Shown here in pieces: positions 26,058-34,008 of a stretch of 64,000 bases of DNA; the stretch's first letter is position 1, and each line of letters starts with the position of its first letter. A model generated the notes under the pieces. The model had not been told where the DNA came from. It did no database searches and saw only the letters and a list, made by a program, of their open reading frames with translations. The DNA comes from an uncultured Erysipelotrichaceae bacterium (GTDB lineage: Bacteria; Bacillota_I; Bacilli_A; RFN20; CAG-826). Position numbers and translations under genes: made by a program. The stretch is from positions 1-64,000 of the forward strand of contig OMWW01000005.1 in assembly GCA_900314865.1 (NCBI GenBank), given 5' to 3'.

Positions 26058-27776
26058 TTATTTCCTAAATTGAGAATAATATTCTTCTATTTTGCTTCTA
26101 GCAACAAGATAATACTTCTCTAACCCTGGATCGAATTGTTTACCAAATCCATCCACAATTATTTTATTGGCCTCTTCAAAAGAGAATTCTTCTTTATAGA
26201 CGCGTTTACTCACCAAAGCATCATAAACATCCACAATCGCCATAATACGTGCTTCTAGCGGTATTTCTTCACCTTTGAGTTTATTTGGATAACCACTACC
26301 ATCCCATCTTTCATGATGATAATGAGCAACATTAACTGCGATATTTAAGAATTCTTGGTCGCTCGTACCATCTAATATTTCTTTGATGATTCTTGCTCCT
26401 TCAGCAGAATGCGTTTTCATAATCGCATATTCTTCGTCAGTGAATTTACCTGGTTTTCTTAAGATTGCGTCATCAATTGTGATTTTACCTAAGTCATGCA
26501 TAGGAGCGGCCCTTACAATATTGAAACAGAATTTATCTGTTAATTGAGGAAGAGGGTCTTCTCTCATGGTTTCAATTAAGATACGCATACAATCACTGGT
26601 TCTTTTGATGTGTCCGCCTGTGGAATTGTCACGGCCTTCAATCATTGTGGCCATACCAAGCACTAATTTGTTTTGTAAATCTAAAACGTCTTGAGTTTTC
26701 TCTTGGACTTCTTTTTCTAATTGAGAATTATAGTTTTGAATGAGTTTGATGAATTCTTGATTCTTCGTGTCATCGCTAATTAATAATTGATAGCCGCGAG
26801 AAAATCTTCCAACTTTTAGTTGGTTCATTTGTAGCAAATATGTTTTGTTATTTAAACTCACAAAGCATTTGTTGTTCGCTGGATCGTTTTTAAATGATTC
26901 AACGAGATTGAGAATATATTCTTTTCCAATAGGAAAATCATTAATTTCTTTATCAACGACATAGTCGTTAATCTCTTCAAGCATTCTCTTTGCAGTGTCG
27001 TTACTTCCTAAATATCTTGTTTTGTAATCTAAAGAAACAAATCCAGTTTCTCCTTTTTCCACTAAAGAGTCGGTAACGGAATCGGAGGCGTCATATAATC
27101 TTAATCTAGAAGCAATGACTAGATATAACCCCAATCCTAAGTTATAAGTTAAAGGAAGTAGTTCAAGCTCAGGAACACCAATCCACTTGACGAATAATCT
27201 TCCTCCAAAGAAACCAATAAAGGCAATAGTTACTGATAAAACAACTAAAACGAGAATCTTACGAGACACTTGTTTCTTTTTTATAAAAGAATAGATAAGG
27301 ACCGCGATGGTCGCTAAATAGTAGCCGATGACAACAACATAAAACACAGTGTGCATCGCGCCGTAATTCTTATCAGTAATATAAGCTACTCCATCATAGT
27401 TAAATGATAACGTTGGAGTCGTTTTATAAAATAAATCTGTTCGTCCAATAGTTAATGAGGAGGTCATTACAAGGGAAGAAATCACTACTAAAATGGCTCT
27501 AATCCATGATTTGATGTTGACTCTACAAATGTTAAACACTAAAAACATTGCTGCCAAAGTGACAAAACAACCACCGATATAACTTAACTGCAAGCCTACT
27601 ATAGCTTCTTGGATAACCGTAGAATGAGCAATTATTAAATGTGCAAAATTAACTATCGGAATTAATACCGCCATGATGGTGATACTAGCATCGAAATGTT
27701 TATGAAAAATAAAAACATATACGATGAGTAATAATAACGAAACTATAAGCATTGCGTAGTAGTAATATAGCATCAT
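26058..27776 (-). CDS. Membrane HD-GYP domain phosphodiesterase
   Basis: Predicted to degrade cyclic di-GMP. The N-terminal half has seven or eight hydrophobic segments like the 7TM sensor region of some histidine kinases; a PAS-like linker and a short coiled coil (LEKEVQEKTQDVLDLQNKL) follow. The HD-GYP domain has HDLGKITIDDAILRKPGKFTDEE, the HSAEGARII helix and HHERWDGSGYPNKLKGEEI. All metal-ligand motifs are present. Start taken at the ATG pair (27771-27776) rather than a GTG at 27860; neither has a clear Shine-Dalgarno. It is flanked by the 138-bp direct repeats. Confidence 0.87.
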   Translation of the reverse strand: MMLYYYYAMLIVSLLLLIVYVFIFHKHFDASITIMAVLIPIVNFAHLIIAHSTVIQEAIVGLQLSYIGGCFVTLAAMFLVFNICRVNIKSWIRAILVVISSLVMTSSLTIGRTDLFYKTTPTLSFNYDGVAYITDKNYGAMHTVFYVVVIGYYLATIAVLIYSFIKKKQVSRKILVLVVLSVTIAFIGFFGGRLFVKWIGVPELELLPLTYNLGLGLYLVIASRLRLYDASDSVTDSLVEKGETGFVSLDYKTRYLGSNDTAKRMLEEINDYVVDKEINDFPIGKEYILNLVESFKNDPANNKCFVSLNNKTYLLQMNQLKVGRFSRGYQLLISDDTKNQEFIKLIQNYNSQLEKEVQEKTQDVLDLQNKLVLGMATMIEGRDNSTGGHIKRTSDCMRILIETMREDPLPQLTDKFCFNIVRAAPMHDLGKITIDDAILRKPGKFTDEEYAIMKTHSAEGARIIKEILDGTSDQEFLNIAVNVAHYHHERWDGSGYPNKLKGEEIPLEARIMAIVDVYDALVSKRVYKEEFSFEEANKIIVDGFGKQFDPGLEKYYLVARSKIEEYYSQFRK

Positions 27777-27903
27777 AACTTTTATTATTTTACTCCACCA
27801 TGTAAAGATAAAAATAGTTTTCTTTATAAATAAAAGGCACAAATTAAAGCTGCTATTCACGTTAATAGCGAACTTATCAAATACTATTACGAATTAGGTA
27901 AGG

Positions 27904-28043
27904 AGTTTCCTTAATTGAATTATTTGTTCTTTAGTAGTCATTCCACAGATAAATTTCACAAAAGAATTATTGTCTGCTTTATAGGTTATAACCAAGGTTC
28001 TTGGTCCATCGAATTGTACGATTTTGTATAAAGGCTTTCTAAT
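27904..28043 (-). pseudogene. Truncated 3' duplicate of the zinc-ribbon membrane protein gene
   Basis: The fragment encodes [15 protein letters not shown]... to a changed end LRKLLT-stop, matching the last 45 or so residues of the 25450 protein. It has no start codon, no zinc ribbon and no membrane segments. The few changes suggest a recent duplication or a recombination scar. Confidence 0.88.
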
Positions 28044-28102
28044 TCAGGTAACTTACATTTGTTAACGTAGAAGATGCTAACAAAGAAGACACTGAGCTTG
28101 TT

Positions 28103-30286
28103 TTACCAAACACTATAACCATTACGATAAGTTATTGTAATTGATTCAATATATCTATAATCACTATCGTTATAAGTTGTCACGTCATATCGTTTTTGGA
28201 AAATTAATTTAACGACTCTTCCTCTTCCACCAACATCATGAGAATTAGTCCAGTAGTCAGAAAATTCTTGACCACTTACGAAATCGTCTGATCTGTCGCT
28301 TAAAATATTAACTTCTTCAGATACCCTTATCGTAAAACCGTCATAGTCGTTTGAATTGTTGATAGTCGTGATTCTAATGCTCTTAATATCACTGAATTGA
28401 GCACGAATCATAATTCTATATTCATTACCTTTCCATAGCTTGAATAAGGTTTTGCCATCATATCCATAAAGCGAATCTTGATATTGTGGCTCAATTTCTG
28501 TTCCGTTTTGAGTAATGATGACTCCCGCACTTCTCCCATAATTAGAACCAGTACGATTAGAAACGTTCATTGCAAAATCATGGTAATGATCCATTCTTTC
28601 AGGAACAAAGAAACGTAATGGGTGATTTAATTTAAATGAATAATCGGTGAAATTGCTGCTTTCGCCGCCAAATGAGCAAGTGATATTAAACCAAGAATAG
28701 TCAGCATCATCAGTTGCTTCTATAACCATTTGATGTGAATCGGTAATCGCAACACGGACCGGTGAGTAATCTGTATATCTCACCGTATCAAAATCTAAAA
28801 GCATTCTATTATTTTCATCAATAACACGATAAATGCAGATTGGTATATCATAATTGCCGTCATGTCCACAATATTCATAAGGCAAAATAAATTCGCTAGC
28901 ATCATTCATTTCCAATAAATGGCCATTAACTTCAACCTCGTAATCTCTAATTTTGTCGGTTAAATGATAGAAAGTTTCAGGATTAACTTTCTTAATTGTC
29001 CAAGTTAAAACCACTTCTTTAACTTCTCCATAATCACGATCACGGAAATATAAATCACATTCGTCTTTAACTTTAATCTTGACTGGATATGTTCCAACAT
29101 TTTTGGCTTTAATAACAGAATCAGATTCCACTATTTCCATATATTTATCGCTAAAACCATCGATAATAGCCACTTGCTCTTCGGCATTGTAATAAACGCT
29201 TGAGTTCCTAATTGATGGAGTTCCTAAATAAACGCCAATTGTAATTGTCACAGGTAATTCTAAATCATTTGTATTTTTGTGTTTGAAGACAATCGTTGTT
29301 TCAAAGGTAGCTTCTCCATCGCTTACACTTAAACTATCATAATCAACAGGTAAATTTGGGTATTTCCATTCAAAGGTATAATCTTCAAAATACCTTCCTT
29401 GGACATCTAAAGTTCCAGAGTATGGATAATCGCTTAATGTTGATGCATCAGCGTCAAACATATAGTAAATGCTTTGAGTATAACTGTAATATGTCAAAGC
29501 AGTTTTAATAACATGGAACCTTGTTGGTTTGGTATGGTATTCAATGCCATCGACGTCCACTATATCGGCTTTAAAAGAATACTCGCCAACGTCCATCGAA
29601 TAATCTCTTTCGTTTGTTCTATAAGTTTTATATTCCCCGACAACATTATTTGTAACAAGGGCATAACTTAGAGTTTTCGATACAATTTGATATTGATTAA
29701 TACCAGTAATTATTGGAACGCTAGTATATTCGCCATATGCAAAATCGCTAACTGAAGCGGTCACATTTAACTCTGCTCTATTAATTGTTACTGTTAATTT
29801 AGGATTGTTGGGTGATTCAGGCAAACTAAAAATTGGCACAACTTCTATTGAATAATTGCCTACCTTTGTTGGGTTGGAATTGTAATCATCATCGTTAAAA
29901 TCTTCAAAAAATAACTCGTATGCATTATTAGCAACACGATATTTTGTATTAGAAATTACTGCCGTTACCCTAAGTTGATATTCATTTTTAACTGAAACGC
30001 CATATTCTAATGTTAAAGAGCGATATGATTGGTTGTTTTTAAAATAATATGCATCCGATGTTGCAGAAGCGAGTTGAGATTCTGAGAAATTATTAATGTT
30101 ATTAATATTTAAAACTGGCAGATTTTCATAATCTACTTCGACCGGTGGATTGTCATCTCCACCTCCACTAGTTCCTGGTTCAGTATTTCCACTATTATTG
30201 TTGTTTGTTGAACTGCCGCAAGCTGTGAGTGATAAGCACAAAGATAGAAAATTTACGAAGAAGAATAATCCTAAACTCTTTTTCAT
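28103..30286 (-). CDS. Large surface lipoprotein with repeated beta-sandwich domains
   Basis: Lipoprotein signal with LSLTAC (Cys near 22), a Gly/Thr/Ser linker, then several tandem beta domains resembling MBG/YDG-type Ig-like units: KVGNYSIEVVPIF, DVGEYSFKADIVDVDG and NVGTYPVKIKVKDE share the V-G-x-Y pattern. A C-terminal beta-rich region of about 220 residues ends with YRYIESITITYRNGYSVW. No catalytic motif. AAGGAG lies 10 nt before the ATG. It has its own promoter and a leader of about 140 nt. Likely a surface structural or adhesive protein; that is inference. Confidence 0.75.
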   Translation of the reverse strand: MKKSLGLFFFVNFLSLCLSLTACGSSTNNNNSGNTEPGTSGGGDDNPPVEVDYENLPVLNINNINNFSESQLASATSDAYYFKNNQSYRSLTLEYGVSVKNEYQLRVTAVISNTKYRVANNAYELFFEDFNDDDYNSNPTKVGNYSIEVVPIFSLPESPNNPKLTVTINRAELNVTASVSDFAYGEYTSVPIITGINQYQIVSKTLSYALVTNNVVGEYKTYRTNERDYSMDVGEYSFKADIVDVDGIEYHTKPTRFHVIKTALTYYSYTQSIYYMFDADASTLSDYPYSGTLDVQGRYFEDYTFEWKYPNLPVDYDSLSVSDGEATFETTIVFKHKNTNDLELPVTITIGVYLGTPSIRNSSVYYNAEEQVAIIDGFSDKYMEIVESDSVIKAKNVGTYPVKIKVKDECDLYFRDRDYGEVKEVVLTWTIKKVNPETFYHLTDKIRDYEVEVNGHLLEMNDASEFILPYEYCGHDGNYDIPICIYRVIDENNRMLLDFDTVRYTDYSPVRVAITDSHQMVIEATDDADYSWFNITCSFGGESSNFTDYSFKLNHPLRFFVPERMDHYHDFAMNVSNRTGSNYGRSAGVIITQNGTEIEPQYQDSLYGYDGKTLFKLWKGNEYRIMIRAQFSDIKSIRITTINNSNDYDGFTIRVSEEVNILSDRSDDFVSGQEFSDYWTNSHDVGGRGRVVKLIFQKRYDVTTYNDSDYRYIESITITYRNGYSVW

Positions 30287-30434
30287 AACTACACATCTCC
30301 TTCAATTAAAAAAATATCTGGGCAATGATTAACCTTGGCCTAAGAAGATATAATAGTTTTCTATTACCCCGACATTTTTAAGACGAGAGAGGCAAGGTAA
30401 TTTTGCTTATTAATATTTTATCACAATTATAGTT
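30287..30434 (-). promoter_or_regulatory. Long structured leader of the 28103 lipoprotein gene
   Basis: ACCUUGCC (30391-30398) can pair with GGCCAAGGU (30332-30340), enclosing a TAATAG-AAAA-CTATTA hairpin. GGGG near 30368 can also reach CCC near 30320, just before a run of seven U (30306-30313). This could be an alternative terminator fold. No known riboswitch motif recognised. Confidence 0.35.
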
Positions 30435-30462
30435 ATTATAGTTTCTTAATATAGGATTCCAA
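30435..30462 (-). promoter_or_regulatory. Promoter of the 28103 lipoprotein gene
   Basis: -35 TTGGAA (30457-30462), 16-bp spacer, -10 TATAAT (30435-30440), about 145 nt before the ATG. Confidence 0.65.
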
Positions 30463-30533
30463 AAACATAGAAAACCGGATTCCACTCCAGTTATCTTTTA
30501 CTACTACGTATTTACTCTTCACGTTTCCTAAAA

Positions 30534-30565
30534 TAGAAAAAATCCCTGACGTTGTATCAGAGATT
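30534..30565 (-). terminator. Terminator downstream of the Nif11-type precursor gene
   Basis: 9-bp stem AATCTCTGA/TCAGGGATT (30541-30549 with 30557-30565), followed by a T-run on the minus strand. It lies 90 nt after the gene. Confidence 0.8.
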
Positions 30566-30656
30566 ATAAGACTAGAATGTCTAAGTACTAAGAGAATAAT
30601 ACAAGGAACACTTTTTGATAAGTAATAACACTATTAAAGTGTTAGCGCGAACAAAA

Positions 30657-30950
30657 TTATCTATTCTTGGTCCATTGGCATTGACATTTTTTGCATTCGT
30701 AATGAACGGTTTCATGCCCATCTGCAAAACGTTCACTCCAGAACATAATGTCATCATATCCAGCACCACATTGAGGACAATTATTGTCAGTTGAACTTAA
30801 TAAGCATCCACCGGATATCGCATTTAATTGTTCGTCGGTTAATTCCGCGCCTTGTTCTTTAGCAAGTTTTAAAAGTTCTTCACTGTTTTTACATGATTTT
30901 ACTTTTGCAATTTGTTCATCAGTTAAACCTTTTAATAATTCTTGTTTCAT
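30657..30950 (-). CDS. Nif11-type leader peptide fused to a zinc-ribbon-like core
   Basis: The 97-residue product begins with a Nif11-like leader (LLKGLTDEQIAKVKSC ... EELLKLAKEQGAELTDEQL) ending in the double-glycine AISGG at 44-48, as in RiPP precursors cut by C39 peptidases. The remaining 49 residues carry CPQC (58-61) and C86-xx-C89-x-C91 plus several aromatics, resembling a zinc ribbon rather than a simple modified core. AAAGGAG lies 10 nt before the ATG at 30950, and there is a clear promoter and terminator, so the gene is a self-contained unit. No maturase, peptidase or exporter gene adjoins it. Confidence 0.75.
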   Translation of the reverse strand: MKQELLKGLTDEQIAKVKSCKNSEELLKLAKEQGAELTDEQLNAISGGCLLSSTDNNCPQCGAGYDDIMFWSERFADGHETVHYECKKCQCQWTKNR

Positions 30951-30971
30951 ATTCAAAGTTCTCCTTTATCG

Positions 30972-31000
30972 ATTTTACTTTATCACAAGTCTTGCCACAA
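30972..31000 (-). promoter_or_regulatory. Promoter of the Nif11-type precursor gene
   Basis: -35 TTGTGG (30995-31000), 17-bp spacer, -10 TAAAAT (30972-30977). Confidence 0.65.
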
Positions 31001-31023
31001 AAGTGTCACAGTAATTCACCTAT

Positions 31024-31056
31024 AAAGAAAACGTCCACATATTTCTACGTGGACGT
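31024..31056 (-). terminator. Terminator of the 31081 lipoprotein gene
   Basis: 8-bp stem ACGTCCAC/GTGGACGT (31031-31038 with 31049-31056) followed by TTTTCTTT on the minus strand. Confidence 0.85.
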
Positions 31057-31080
31057 ATCCATAATTATTAACTGATATCT

Positions 31081-33525
31081 TTAGCCTATCAAATCAGCGT
31101 GATCGTATAGCCAATTAATTAATTCAACGTTTTTAGCGTCATCGCCACCAGAAATTGAAATTGTTGGATATGATTCTTTTTTCCAATTGATGTGAGGAAC
31201 CCATGTTTGCACATCTTCATTCCATACATCAGTTGCTTCGCCAGCCTTACGGTCATTATAAAATATAACGACATTTATTTCTAAAGAACTAGTTGTCATT
31301 TTAACCGCTCTAAATCTTTCAAACTTTTCACCGTTTGATTCAAAATTAATCAATTTTTCATATATCTCGCTTATAGGCGCAAAGAAATCTGTATGAATAA
31401 TCCATTTACTATTTGTTAAATCATCTAATCGAGATGATTCTGGATCAACATCTGGATCAATATGTCCGTTAATGACTTCTGAATCACCATTGTAATATTC
31501 ATCTACAATATATAATCCTGTTCGATCAGCGTTTTGATTAGTACGATAAGTCCATCTATGGACATAAACATGATGCCATGGTTTATCTGAATGAGAATAA
31601 AAGCCATACGCTAATAAATAGCAAGCTGGTAAGAACCATTCGCTTCTTTCATAAGTTGCGTAGTGATAATAACCAATAGCATATCCTGGATCGCATTGGA
31701 CAATAGTACTAGTTCCAACATCACTACCTTTTAATTCGACGACTTTTTGGCCATCTAAATGTATTTCGCCTTGATTAATATCAAGACATTCCATACGAAC
31801 TAATTCAGAATTATTACGATATGGTACCTTAGTAACTCGAGTTGTCATTTTTTTGTCGTTATACCAACGTAAGTAATATGAATCTTGTGCTTGAGCGTGA
31901 TAAATATTTAACTGCGTGCTATGGTTTTCAAAAACATCGCCAATGTTTTTAATCATTGAGATAAATTCGCTAGGATATTCCATGAATACATCTCCTGCAA
32001 TAAAGACTGCAGCCTTAATCTCCGCTGCTGTTGCACCAGTCATTTCTTCGATTCTATGGTCTGTAATTATTTCACTGCCGGGGAAAATGATGCTTGCTAA
32101 TCCTTGAATACCTACTGAGAAAAGGAGATCTTCCCATGTTGCTGGTTCTGATTCTGGAACATCATTAAACTTATAATACATAAGTTTTCTAGCAAATGTT
32201 TGGAAGCTATTGCAATATGCATCACGATTACCGAGGTTATCAATCGCTCTATCAATTAAGATATCAAGAACGATATTAGCGTCATAATTGACCTTGTTTG
32301 TATCGTCTTGAATGATATCAGGTAAAGCGTCTCCGGTTACTAACCAATTAAGAATGGCTCCCGAAGCACTTGTAAAGGCTCCTACATCAAGAACGAAAGC
32401 AGCCCAATTAATGCCATACATCGAGAAATTATCGGCAATCCAGTTATAATTTTTGTCTTTTAGGTGTGCGAAATTCTTAACCACATTACGGTTTTGTTCA
32501 AAAGGCTGTGGATCAAAGAATTCAGTAGTAATAAATTTATCAATACCAAATCTTGTGAAGCCAAATCTACCCATTGCCACTTTAGTGACTAAATCGTTTG
32601 GGTTAATAATATTAAAAATATTGTTATAAAGTGCAGCTCTTGGCTTTTCAACTGTTTTTGAATTAAAGTTAGCGCCTTGAGGAGCTTCAAATGTATAAGC
32701 TAAGATATCTTCGCGTTTTAAATTAACTCCACTAAAGATAGAATAACGAGTTTCTTTATCGTCATATCCGAGTTTGTTATCAAGCAAACCTGCAGTGAGG
32801 TTAATGATAGCTCCGCCACGAGAAAAGCCACTCATCCAAAGCTTAATTTGGTCCGTTTCTAAAAAATGATTGTTTCTTAATTCGATAACATAATAATTAA
32901 TAAATTCAATGACACGATTAGCTGCGTTATACCAACCTTCGTGCATCATATCAGAATTTTCTCCTGTTCCTAAAAAGACATTATTTTCCCATTCTAGGAA
33001 ATATCCACCTGATCTAACAGTACATGCGATAACAGTGAACTCGTTATTGCCTTCTTTGATTTTCCTAGAAGCACAGCCAATGCCAACAGTGTTAAAACCT
33101 GTTCTACTGTAGTAGTCATCATTAAATAATTGATGACCAAAACCAATTAGTTTATAAAACTCCGCTAGTCTACGTGATTGGTTACGATACCATTCATAAT
33201 CTTCGAGATTATCTGGACCGCCTGGGTTTTGTGAATATTTAGCCATATACATAGATAAAGTGGCTAAATGTTCGTTATATGTAGAAGCGCGATGTTTGAA
33301 ATAATCATCAGAATAGAATAAATAATCGTGTTCTTTTTCAAAATAAATTGGTTCAGGCATTGGTTCTTCACTAACGTTTTCTTGTGGTTGTGGTAAATCA
33401 CCTGAACCACTATTTGAGGCACTACTTGAGGAATTACACGATGCGAGACTAATAAAAGAGCCTCCTGCAACAAAAAAAGCTGTTACAGAAAGCAATATAC
33501 GTCTAAAAGAGCTGGATCTTCTCAT
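31081..33525 (-). CDS. Lipase-like alpha/beta-hydrolase lipoprotein (814 residues)
   Basis: Lipobox SLASC (Cys30), then a domain with the nucleophile elbow MSGFSRGGAI (Ser235), followed by EAPQGANF and NIINPNDLVTKVAMGRFGF. This is the order seen in lipase class 3 / DUF2974-like hydrolases, where the Asp after NPND is a triad candidate. The C-terminal 350 residues are unassigned, with a Trp-rich HVYVHRWTYR region. AAAAGGAG lies 7 nt before the ATG. A shorter paralogue with GYSRAG lies at 56082. It probably acts on lipids or esters outside the cell; substrate unknown. Confidence 0.78.
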   Translation of the reverse strand: MRRSSSFRRILLSVTAFFVAGGSFISLASCNSSSSASNSGSGDLPQPQENVSEEPMPEPIYFEKEHDYLFYSDDYFKHRASTYNEHLATLSMYMAKYSQNPGGPDNLEDYEWYRNQSRRLAEFYKLIGFGHQLFNDDYYSRTGFNTVGIGCASRKIKEGNNEFTVIACTVRSGGYFLEWENNVFLGTGENSDMMHEGWYNAANRVIEFINYYVIELRNNHFLETDQIKLWMSGFSRGGAIINLTAGLLDNKLGYDDKETRYSIFSGVNLKREDILAYTFEAPQGANFNSKTVEKPRAALYNNIFNIINPNDLVTKVAMGRFGFTRFGIDKFITTEFFDPQPFEQNRNVVKNFAHLKDKNYNWIADNFSMYGINWAAFVLDVGAFTSASGAILNWLVTGDALPDIIQDDTNKVNYDANIVLDILIDRAIDNLGNRDAYCNSFQTFARKLMYYKFNDVPESEPATWEDLLFSVGIQGLASIIFPGSEIITDHRIEEMTGATAAEIKAAVFIAGDVFMEYPSEFISMIKNIGDVFENHSTQLNIYHAQAQDSYYLRWYNDKKMTTRVTKVPYRNNSELVRMECLDINQGEIHLDGQKVVELKGSDVGTSTIVQCDPGYAIGYYHYATYERSEWFLPACYLLAYGFYSHSDKPWHHVYVHRWTYRTNQNADRTGLYIVDEYYNGDSEVINGHIDPDVDPESSRLDDLTNSKWIIHTDFFAPISEIYEKLINFESNGEKFERFRAVKMTTSSLEINVVIFYNDRKAGEATDVWNEDVQTWVPHINWKKESYPTISISGGDDAKNVELINWLYDHADLIG

Positions 33526-33829
33526 AATTCTTCTCCTTTTAAAGTATTATCTTAACTAAAGTATCTCATACATTTTCTTGCTAGAAAATATATTTTTTCC
33601 ACCTATGTAGTAAGTTAAGGCTTAAAAATAGCACAAAATCCTTATTTTATTCCGATTGCCTTGATGAACTTGTGGTATACACTTGAGTAACTATTCAACT
33701 CATAATATGAGTTAAGTCATATTATAAGCATTATTTCATCATATTGTATAATTTTTGAAAAAGTTTTCAAAAGAAGGTTAATTACTTATACTTATTTATT
33801 GTAATATTATTGAATTTTATTTAAACAAA
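33526..33829. other. AT-rich intergenic region with a 9-bp inverted repeat
   Basis: No gene seen. The only clear structure is ATAATATGA-GTTAAG-TCATATTAT (33702-33725), without a T-run on either side. The region also serves as upstream sequence of the 31081 gene; no convincing promoter could be fixed. Confidence 0.5.
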
Positions 33830-33854
33830 TAAAGAAAACACGGCATTGCCGTGT
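33830..33854 (-). terminator. Terminator of tRNA-Thr
   Basis: ACACGGC/GCCGTGT stem (33838-33844 with 33848-33854) followed by TTTTCTTT on the minus strand. Confidence 0.85.
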
Positions 33855-33867
33855 ATCAAATGTAGGT

Positions 33868-33941
33868 TGGTGCCTCCTGCCAGAATCGAACTAGCAATAG
33901 ATCCTTACCATGGATCCGTTATACCACTTAACTAAGGAGGC
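33868..33941 (-). tRNA. tRNA-Thr (anticodon GGT)
   Basis: Complete cloverleaf: acceptor GCCTCCT/AGGAGGC, D-arm GTTA...TAAC, anticodon stem GATCC/GGATC with loop ATGGTAA, T-arm GCTAG-TTCGATT-CTGGC. The discriminator A and CCA are encoded. It reads ACC and ACU. Confidence 0.96.
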
Positions 33942-33961
33942 ATAAGTCGATAACGTTTATG

Positions 33962-33990
33962 ATTATATCTAAACTATATTTGTTTAACAA
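33962..33990 (-). promoter_or_regulatory. Promoter of tRNA-Thr
   Basis: -35 TTGTTA (33985-33990), 17-bp spacer, -10 TATAAT (33962-33967). Confidence 0.7.
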
Positions 33991-34008
33991 GAACAAAATA
34001 AGATATTT

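Noticed and set aside
33702..33725. Terminator between tRNA-Thr and the 31081 gene
   Set aside because: Perfect stem, but no T-run on either strand.
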